Shown: positions 1-5,698 of the stretch, in pieces
Position numbering within the stretch: the first letter of the stretch is position 1
Layout of the letters: the number at the start of each line of letters is the position of its first letter
DNA from: Firmicutes bacterium UBA1393
GTDB lineage: Bacteria > Bacillota > DTU025
DNA length: 7,705 bases
Assembly (NCBI GenBank): GCA_002305255.1
Contig: DBQN01000071.1
Location: 2,814-10,518, forward strand
Reading direction: 5' to 3'
Notes under the pieces: generated by a model
Told to the model about the DNA's origin: nothing
The model's input: only the letters and a program-made list of their open reading frames with translations
Database searches by the model: none
Position numbers and translations under genes: made by a program

Positions 1-84
1 GAGCAGACGGCGGACGACCAGGAGCGCGTGATGTCGCTGTGGGGTAAGGCATGGGAGAACAGATTCGGTGAGGGCGGCCAGTGA
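1..84 (+). CDS. C-terminal end of an upstream tail gene (partial; possibly tail assembly chaperone)
   Basis: The first reading frame is open from base 1 to a TGA at 82-84 and encodes the last 27 residues of a protein that begins outside the window. The visible tail is polar and charged, with residues such as ERVMSLWGKAWENRFGEGGQ at the end. It is too short for any family assignment. The gene directly before a tape measure gene in siphophage tail modules usually encodes a tail assembly chaperone (the G/GT type of lambda), often made by programmed frameshifting, so that is the leading guess from position only. The + strand orientation and 35-base spacing to the tape measure start suggest the same transcript. 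That this frame is coding is likely from operon context; the function is uncertain. Confidence 0.55.
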   Translation, partial: EQTADDQERVMSLWGKAWENRFGEGGQ

Positions 85-109
85 TGGCCGCTCTCTCTGC
101 ATGATGGGC

Positions 110-116
110 GGGTGAG
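110..116 (+). promoter_or_regulatory. Ribosome binding site of the tape measure gene
   Basis: GGGTGAG lies three bases before the ATG at 120 and matches the GGTGA part of the consensus Shine-Dalgarno sequence. It sits in the only intergenic gap upstream (85-119). The same GGTGAG core is found in front of the 647-residue gene at 5699, which supports its use by this genome. The spacing is short, but the ATG is the first one of the long frame and the encoded N-terminus is a normal tape measure start. Confidence 0.55.
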
Positions 117-119
117 TGC

Positions 120-3100
120 ATGTCAAAGGTTGCCGGGTTCCATGTGGCGCTGGGTCTGAGCTCTCAGCGATGGTCGAGCGGCATCGCGAAGGCCGAAAAG
201 GACTGGGATAGGCTGCACAAGCGCCTGATGAAGGACTCGAAGCAGCTGCCCGAGGCTATGCAGGCCGCATTGCCCGCCAGCATCACGGCTGCCCGCGCGA
301 TGACCAAAATGGCGCGCACTGTGGGCATTGCCGTGGGCGCGGCCGCCGCGGGCATGTCTGCGTGGGGCATCAAGCTCGCGGCCACCTACGAGCAGACGCA
401 GATCGCGTTCGAGACGTTACTCGGGAGCGCCCAGGCTGCAGACCAGTTTTTGCGGGGGTTGACTTCGTTCGCCGCCCGCACCCCTTTCAGTCAAGACGAC
501 GTCCAGCAGGCCGCCAGGCAGCTGCTTGCTTACGGCTACGCAGCCGACCAGATCCTGCCGACGCTGACTAGCATCGGCGACGCTGTGTCGGCCCTTGGCG
601 GCGGCCAGGCCGAGATTGGCCGCGCCGTGCTTGCCTTGGGGCAGATGCAGGCCAAGGGCAAGCTTGCCGGCGAGGAAATGCGCCAGCTCACTGAGCTCGG
701 CATCCCCGCGTGGCAGATGCTTGCCGACTCCATCGGCGTGAGTATCCCGGAGGCCATGGAGCTGGTCGAGCGGCGGGCCATCCCTGCGTCGAAGGGCATC
801 AGCGCAATCCTCGCAGGCATGAACCGCAGGTTCGCCGGTGCCATGGATAAGCAGTCGAAGACTCTGCTCGGGCGCTGGAGCACTCTCAAAGACAATATGG
901 CCATCATCGCCCGCGGCATGGGGCAGGACTTGATCGACCGATTACACATCAAAGAGGCCATAGATCAGCTCACGCGCTCGGTTAGCGGATTTGCCGACGC
1001 GGTGTCGCGAATTGGGTTCGCCCACGCCTTGAAAGAGGCATTCCCGCCCTGGCTGGAGCCGACCATCGTAGGTATTGCGGGCGCGATCGGCGGCGCCCTC
1101 GTGCCCGTGATTACTGCGTCGCTAATACCGGCGCTGAAGCGGTTGGCCGCTGCCTTCTGGGCGACCTTGCTCCCACTGCTCCCGTGGATCGCTTTGGGTG
1201 CGGCTGTTGCGCTGGCGATCTGGGGCCTGTGCAAGGCTCTGGGAGCCCTGGGCGTTACATGGAGTCAGGTGTGGAATGGCATGCTGGCGAGCCTGTATTT
1301 CATCGCGTCAGGGTTCTACACCATGGTGGGCTCTGTGCTCTACGCGATCTCTATCATTATCCCCGGCCTGCGTGGAGCAGCCCAGGCAGTGCTGGATTAC
1401 GGGACAGCTCTCCGGCAGTCAGCTGCTGCTGCATGGCAGGCTGCTACTGCCGGGCAACAGCTCGGCGACTCGGGCGATAACGCCGCAAGTGGCCAGAAGA
1501 AGCTCACAGACCAGCTGAAAGCAGTCGCAGCTGCGGCACAGTCCAACTTGCAGTCATTTGATGAGGTCCACCAGATCCAGGAGGACATGGCGGGGCTCGA
1601 CTGGGACATGGACGTCCCGAGCATCTCGGCTCCTCCGACGCTGGATGTCGGCGGCGACGTCGGCGGCTGGGTCGGCACCATCGGGCGCGTGGGCGAGGAA
1701 ATCAACAAGATCGCTATGGCGTGGGATAACGTGAAGCTCGCCATGCAGCCCATTACTAACCTAGTAACCAGCCTTGAAACGGGCTGGGAGAACCTGAAGA
1801 CCAAGGCGGGCGAACTGAGGGACAGCGCCGTCACTGCTTGGAATGACTTGAAGACGTCAACCACCACAGCGTGGGACGGCCTTGTAGTAAGCGTCGAGTC
1901 TTACGTTGCCGGGCTGGGCCCTCGGCTCGCTACCAAGTGGGCCAACATCGAGCAGGGCGCGGCTACTGCATGGGGCAGCATCACAACCGCTCTCGAAGGT
2001 GCGTGGACAGGCATCTCCGAGGCCGCTACGACTACGTGGGGCGGCATAACTGCAACGGCGGCAACCACATGGGATTCCGTCTTCCAGGGCGCAAGCACCG
2101 CATGGCAGATAATCGCCGGCGGCCTTACTACTGCCTGGGACGAAATCTCGATAGCCGCAACCGCCACATGGGCAGGTATCTCCGGGGGCGTGGCGGCTGC
2201 TTGGGACACTATCAAGACGGGCACGACATCAGTGTGGGATAGCATCACCCAGGCGCTGGGCACTGCGTGGGACGGTCTTGCGTCCTTGGCCTCAACGGTG
2301 TGGGGTTCCATCGGGACGACAATCGCGGGGGGCTGGAACACGGTCACATCAACCACCACGACAGCATGGCAGGCGGTTGGTGGCTGGCTCATGGACATGT
2401 GGGGCTCGTTGGAATCGTGGGTCGGCGCTGCGTGGCCGGGAATGGCAGACACCATGGCCAGTGCGTGGGACACCGTTAAGCAGACTAGCGCAAGCACCTG
2501 GTCGGGCATTGAAGTGGCTCTTACGGGCCTGTGGGACGGCCTCGCCGAGTGGGCAGCCGGCACATGGAGCAGCATCCAAACCGGTGCGGGCTCCGCCTGG
2601 ACGTCAATTAGCTCGGCGGCATCCACGGCATGGTCGGGCATATCGTCTGCACTCTCAGGGGTGTGGAATGGTCTTGCCACAACTGCAGGTGGTGCGTGGG
2701 CAGGTATATCGAGTAGTGCGGATGCTACCTGGACAGCTATATCGAGCGGCGCAAGCACTGCGTGGTCGGGCATCTCCGCAGCGTTGTCGGGCGCGTGGGA
2801 CGGTCTTACGGCCTCGGCAAGCGCGGCATGGACGGCTATCCAGAGCGGCGCAGGTGTGGCGTGGGAAGCCATCAAGACAAACGCTGGCACCGCCTGGACG
2901 GCTATCAGCACAGGTGCTTCTACGGCGTGGGAAGGCATCTCGACGTCGCTGTCCTCGGTATGGTCGGGGCTCGTGGCGTCCGCAGGAAGTGTATGGACGG
3001 CCATCCAGGCCGGTGCGGAGGCCGCGTGGGCGTCCATCAGCACGGGCGCGGCAACGGGCTGGACAAACATCACGACGGATCTGACCAACGTATGGAGCGC

Positions 3101-5330
3101 GCTGTCGAGCGGCGCGGGAGCCTTGTGGGCAGGCATCGCTTCGGGGGCGGCAGGCGCCTGGTCTACCGTGCAAACTGACGCAACTACTGCATGGGATATC
3201 ATCAGCGGCGCGCTCTCCGCATCGTGGACCGGGCTCCAGAACACGGCCACGGCGGCCTGGACGGGTCTCGCAAGCGCGATCGGCGCCGGCTGGGACGCCA
3301 TCAGCACGGGCGCGACGTCCGCATGGGCAAGCATCAGCGCTGGGCTCGGCACGGCCTGGACCGGCCTTGCAACATCGGCCGGCAATGCCTGGGACGTTAT
3401 TTCAACGAGGGCAACCTCCGCATGGGCAGCCATAGTGGATACGGTTGCCGGTGCATTTGAGGGGCTCGACATTGACGTGTCAGGCATCGGCTCGACCATC
3501 TCAGGGGCGCTCACAACGTCATGGGATAGCATCAAGTCGGCGGCCGCCACAAGCTGGTCGGCTATCAGCAGCACCATCACGGGCGCGTGGGACGGCGTAG
3601 TTAATTCAGCGGAGCCGGTATGGTCTACTCTCACGTCAACCATCAGTGGTGTATGGGATAGTGTCAGCGCAGGTGCATCGCCTGCATGGCTCGGCATCAC
3701 GGCGGTGCTTACGTCGCTGTGGTCGGCCGGGACGCAGAAAGCCGGGGAGACATGGGGCGCGCTGACCGGTGCTCTCAGTGGTATCTGGGCAGGCATCGAG
3801 ACTGAGGCCAGTCCTGCATGGGAGAGCATCAAGACCGCACTCAGCACAGTGTGGGATTCGACTGTAACAGCCGCCAGCACGACTTGGGGCGCGATCACGA
3901 CCACTCTGGGCGGCGTGTGGGCTTCGGTGAATACGGCTGTCTCGCCTGCATGGGAGCTGGTTAAGACCAGCCTCGCCACAGCCTGGACAAGTATCTCCGA
4001 CAGTGTAGCCACAGGTTGGGCGACGTTCACGACGGCTATGGGCGCAGTGTGGATGGCAGTAGATGCTGCTGTCGCCCCGGCATGGACCACGATAAAGACG
4101 AGCCTGAGCACGGCGTGGACGAGCATTTCGGGCAGCGTGGCTACCGGGTGGGCGACGTTCGAGACCAACATGGGTGCAGTATGGACGTCGGTTGATACGG
4201 CTGCGAAGACCGCGTGGGAGACTATCAAGACTAACCTTGGCCCGAAGTGGACGGCCATTTCAGATGCAGCCAGTAACACCTGGGCAGCCATCGTTACATC
4301 GGTCGGAACGATGAAGACCGATGCTCTGGCCGCCGTGGAGTTGATGGCCGAAGGCGTGATCGACTGGTTTGCCGACATCCCTGCCAAAGCTGGCGAGAAG
4401 ATCAAGGAATGGACGAAGTCAGTCACAGGCTGGTTCTCAGATATGTGGATGAAGATCGTCGGCGGCTCCATCGTGCCGGACATGGTCACTGGAGTGCTGA
4501 CGTGGTTCGCGAAGATGACTGCAGAAGGCACAGCGCTAGTACAAGAGCTGACCAATGACGCCATAGACGATACTGCCGATATGGCCTCGGGCCTGCTAGC
4601 GAATCTCGAAAAACTCGGTATCGACGCAAAGGGAATCGTGCAGACGCTGGGTAGTGCTCTACAGTCGCACTTCGCTAAGGCCTGGGACGGCATCCTCAAC
4701 AAGACGATGACGTTCAAACAGGCGTTCCAGTCTGTGATGAGTGGCATGGGCGATACCGTTAAACAGCTGCTGGTGCAGCAGTTGGCGAACATGGCGTCGA
4801 AATCGCTGTCGACGCTCGGCGAATGGGCCTCGGGCGTGATTGCCAAGGTGGGACCCGCTATCGTGGCACTTATCCAGCAGGCATACGCGACGCTGCTAGC
4901 ATTCTTCGCCTGGTCGGGGCCGTTGGCGCCGGTGCTCGCCGGCGGCACCATCGCAGCCGGAATCGCGGGGCTTGCAGCGCTCGTGGCCACTGTTATGGGG
5001 GCCTTTCGCAAGGGCGGCGATGTGCCCGGCCTCGCCCGAGGCGGCATAGTCACAGGGCCCACCATGGCCATGATGGGCGAGGGCGGTCGCCGCGAGATGG
5101 TGCTGCCTCTCGAGCGCGACAACGTGATCGCCGACTCGGTAGGTGCAGCAGTGTATCAGGCTATGACTATGGCGCAGCGCACAGGCGCGGCCGCCGGCGG
5201 CCCGACCAGCAGCCAGGAGATAGTCCTCCGTATCGACGGGGCGACGTTCGCGCGCGCTGTCCTCCCGGCTCTAGTCCGCGAGGGCCAGAGGCAGGGCGTC
5301 CGGGTAGTCATGGCTCCGCAGGGGGTGTAA
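120..5330 (+). CDS. Phage tail tape measure protein with a 75-unit, 11-residue tryptophan repeat
   Basis: This 1736-residue protein would act as the ruler for tail length: tail tube subunits stack around it, and it leaves through the tube ahead of the DNA during infection. Residues about 85-275 match the tape measure N-terminal domain of the TIGR02675 type, with recognisable stretches such as YEQTQIAFETLLGS (90-103), FAARTPFS (117-124), LALGQMQAKGKLAGEEMRQL (171-190) and IPAWQML (195-201). Hydrophobic segments follow at about 313-335, 346-372 and 385-415. A linker near 475-520 contains LQSFDEVHQI, similar to the LxSFDE motif of Firmicutes phage tape measures. Residues 574-1388 form the Trp ladder, described separately. 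The C-terminal part has GGSIVPDM (1448-1455), a second hydrophobic region (about 1572-1628) and GGIVTGPTM then GEGGRREMVLPLER (1641-1666), the usual tape measure C-terminal signature. At about 0.15 nm per helical residue the whole chain could span up to roughly 260 nm (inference). The ATG at 120 is preceded by GGGTGAG. No frameshift or truncation was seen. Confidence 0.96.
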   Translation: MSKVAGFHVALGLSSQRWSSGIAKAEKDWDRLHKRLMKDSKQLPEAMQAALPASITAARAMTKMARTVGIAVGAAAAGMSAWGIKLAATYEQTQIAFETLLGSAQAADQFLRGLTSFAARTPFSQDDVQQAARQLLAYGYAADQILPTLTSIGDAVSALGGGQAEIGRAVLALGQMQAKGKLAGEEMRQLTELGIPAWQMLADSIGVSIPEAMELVERRAIPASKGISAILAGMNRRFAGAMDKQSKTLLGRWSTLKDNMAIIARGMGQDLIDRLHIKEAIDQLTRSVSGFADAVSRIGFAHALKEAFPPWLEPTIVGIAGAIGGALVPVITASLIPALKRLAAAFWATLLPLLPWIALGAAVALAIWGLCKALGALGVTWSQVWNGMLASLYFIASGFYTMVGSVLYAISIIIPGLRGAAQAVLDYGTALRQSAAAAWQAATAGQQLGDSGDNAASGQKKLTDQLKAVAAAAQSNLQSFDEVHQIQEDMAGLDWDMDVPSISAPPTLDVGGDVGGWVGTIGRVGEEINKIAMAWDNVKLAMQPITNLVTSLETGWENLKTKAGELRDSAVTAWNDLKTSTTTAWDGLVVSVESYVAGLGPRLATKWANIEQGAATAWGSITTALEGAWTGISEAATTTWGGITATAATTWDSVFQGASTAWQIIAGGLTTAWDEISIAATATWAGISGGVAAAWDTIKTGTTSVWDSITQALGTAWDGLASLASTVWGSIGTTIAGGWNTVTSTTTTAWQAVGGWLMDMWGSLESWVGAAWPGMADTMASAWDTVKQTSASTWSGIEVALTGLWDGLAEWAAGTWSSIQTGAGSAWTSISSAASTAWSGISSALSGVWNGLATTAGGAWAGISSSADATWTAISSGASTAWSGISAALSGAWDGLTASASAAWTAIQSGAGVAWEAIKTNAGTAWTAISTGASTAWEGISTSLSSVWSGLVASAGSVWTAIQAGAEAAWASISTGAATGWTNITTDLTNVWSALSSGAGALWAGIASGAAGAWSTVQTDATTAWDIISGALSASWTGLQNTATAAWTGLASAIGAGWDAISTGATSAWASISAGLGTAWTGLATSAGNAWDVISTRATSAWAAIVDTVAGAFEGLDIDVSGIGSTISGALTTSWDSIKSAAATSWSAISSTITGAWDGVVNSAEPVWSTLTSTISGVWDSVSAGASPAWLGITAVLTSLWSAGTQKAGETWGALTGALSGIWAGIETEASPAWESIKTALSTVWDSTVTAASTTWGAITTTLGGVWASVNTAVSPAWELVKTSLATAWTSISDSVATGWATFTTAMGAVWMAVDAAVAPAWTTIKTSLSTAWTSISGSVATGWATFETNMGAVWTSVDTAAKTAWETIKTNLGPKWTAISDAASNTWAAIVTSVGTMKTDALAAVELMAEGVIDWFADIPAKAGEKIKEWTKSVTGWFSDMWMKIVGGSIVPDMVTGVLTWFAKMTAEGTALVQELTNDAIDDTADMASGLLANLEKLGIDAKGIVQTLGSALQSHFAKAWDGILNKTMTFKQAFQSVMSGMGDTVKQLLVQQLANMASKSLSTLGEWASGVIAKVGPAIVALIQQAYATLLAFFAWSGPLAPVLAGGTIAAGIAGLAALVATVMGAFRKGGDVPGLARGGIVTGPTMAMMGEGGRREMVLPLERDNVIADSVGAAVYQAMTMAQRTGAAAGGPTSSQEIVLRIDGATFARAVLPALVREGQRQGVRVVMAPQGV
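1839..4313 (+). repeat. Tandem 33-bp / 11-residue coding repeat, 75 units in unbroken register
   Basis: Within the tape measure gene a TGG codon recurs every 33 bases from 1839 (W574) to 4281 (W1388). Of 75 register positions 72 are Trp; the others are V596, F1113 and G1124. The unit is approximately W-x-x-(I/L/V)-x-x-x-(A/L)-x-x-(A/V), giving hydrophobic positions a, d and h of a hendecad. Eleven residues over three helical turns (3.67 per turn) predicts a nearly straight or slightly right-handed helical bundle. Outside the core the units are rich in Ser, Thr, Gly and Ala. Nucleotide identity between units is low even where the peptides are nearly identical, so these are old or strongly selected repeats and not a fresh expansion. 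Eleven-residue Trp/Phe repeats are a known feature of tape measure proteins. Confidence 0.93.
3555..4280 (+). repeat. 44-residue (132-bp) super-repeat in the distal half of the ladder
   Basis: From W1146 the 11-residue units group into blocks of four. Blocks start at W1146, W1190, W1234, W1278 and W1322, with a partial copy from W1366. The clearest pair is residues 1278-1321 and 1322-1365, whose four units read in order KTSL(A/S)TAW, TSIS(D/G)SVATGW, ATF(T/E)(T/N)(A/N)MGAVW and a Val/Asp unit ending near W1322 or W1366. Most blocks close with a proline two residues before Trp (P1188, P1232, P1276, P1320). The blocks look like duplications of a 132-bp segment that later diverged; the exact duplication edges cannot be fixed by eye. 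Confidence 0.75.
5320..5325 (+). promoter_or_regulatory. Ribosome binding site supporting the GTG start at 5334
   Basis: AGGGGG lies eight bases upstream of the GTG at 5334, inside the last codons of the tape measure gene. It decides in favour of the GTG. The next in-frame ATG would remove more than 30 residues, including the conserved N-terminal strand region, and has no comparable site. Confidence 0.6.
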
Positions 5331-5333
5331 CTC

Positions 5334-5687
5334 GTGGCAGACATATATATCGCAGGGACTAAGGTAGCGCGCCCGGCCAAAATCAAGACCGGGCGCTTTG
5401 ACTTGACCAAGAGCAGCCGGACTGCGTCAGGCAAGATGACCATGGAAGTTATCCGGGCGGGCGTCCGCAGGGTGGATGTGGAGTGGAGCTACATCACCGA
5501 CGCGGAGTATGAGGCCATACTAGACCTGCTCGCGGCGCACAAGCCGTTCTTCTCCTTCCGTTACCCGGAGGCCGGCGGTGATGTGACCATGACGGTCTAC
5601 GCGGGCGACATCAACGCAGGGTTGTGGCATACCGTCGGCGGCGTCCGCAGGTGGGAATCGGTGTCCATCGCATTCATCGAGCAGTAA
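5334..5687 (+). CDS. Short phage tail protein, DUF6711-like (possible minimal distal tail component)
   Basis: This 117-residue protein starts with GTG three bases after the tape measure stop. Its pattern resembles the short tail proteins grouped as DUF6711 in Gram-positive phages. An N-terminal IxGTKVxxP-type strand is followed by FDLTKSSRTASGKMTMEVIR (about residues 22-41), VDVEWSYITDAEYEAILDLL (about 48-67), a central FFSFRYPE, then TVYAGDINAGLW and RRWESVSIAFIEQ at the end. The alternating hydrophobic pattern predicts a mostly beta protein with one helix, like the belt domain of distal tail (Dit) proteins; the Dit comparison is inference. It sits between the tape measure and the hub protein, exactly where Dit normally lies, so a role at the tail tip is likely. 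No signal peptide or membrane segment is seen. The family name comes from recalled sequence pattern, not from a search. Confidence 0.8.
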   Translation: MADIYIAGTKVARPAKIKTGRFDLTKSSRTASGKMTMEVIRAGVRRVDVEWSYITDAEYEAILDLLAAHKPFFSFRYPEAGGDVTMTVYAGDINAGLWHTVGGVRRWESVSIAFIEQ

Positions 5688-5694
5688 GGGGTGA
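5685..5694 (+). promoter_or_regulatory. Ribosome binding site that fixes the start at 5699
   Basis: TAAGGGGTGA is almost the full anti-Shine-Dalgarno complement (TAAGGAGGTGA minus one base). It overlaps the TAA stop of the preceding gene and ends four bases before the ATG at 5699. It argues against the longer in-frame GTG start at 5624, which would overlap the previous gene by 64 bases and add 25 Arg-rich residues with no family resemblance. The overlap of stop codon and site suggests translational coupling. Confidence 0.75.
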
Positions 5695-5698
5695 GGGC

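Noticed and set aside
84..104. Six-codon frame MAALSA with ATG overlapping the upstream TGA
   Set aside because: It is too short to be called a gene and has no conserved context. It could at most be a coupling or leader peptide, for which there is no evidence.
85..119. Promoter or terminator in the gap before the tape measure gene
   Set aside because: Only 35 bases are available; no -35/-10 pair and no stem-loop followed by a T run could be seen. The gap is explained by the ribosome binding site.
2278..3084. A 268-residue + strand frame inside the repeat region (and similar shadows at 1198-1518, 2655-3173 and 4823-5362)
   Set aside because: These are alternative-frame readings of GC-rich repeat DNA. 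They encode Arg/Gly-rich low-complexity sequence and lie wholly within the well-supported tape measure gene.
1839..4313. CRISPR array or noncoding iteron array, suggested by regular 33-base spacing
   Set aside because: The nucleotide sequence of the units is poorly conserved except for TGG, there are no identical repeats with unique spacers, and the period is exactly 11 codons in an intact frame.
1901..5122. A 1073-residue open frame on the - strand, antisense to the tape measure repeats
   Set aside because: In this antisense frame a stop needs a sense Tyr codon after a pyrimidine-ended codon, or His/Gln after a T-ended codon. The Trp ladder has almost no Tyr or His, so the frame stays open by composition. 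It ends exactly at the Tyr595 codon (TTA at 1901-1903). The encoded protein is low-complexity Ala/Pro/His/Ser with no family resemblance.
5624..5698. Upstream GTG that would extend the hub protein by 25 residues
   Set aside because: The extension overlaps the previous gene, is Arg/Gly/His-rich and lacks a good ribosome binding site, whereas the ATG at 5699 has a near-consensus site.
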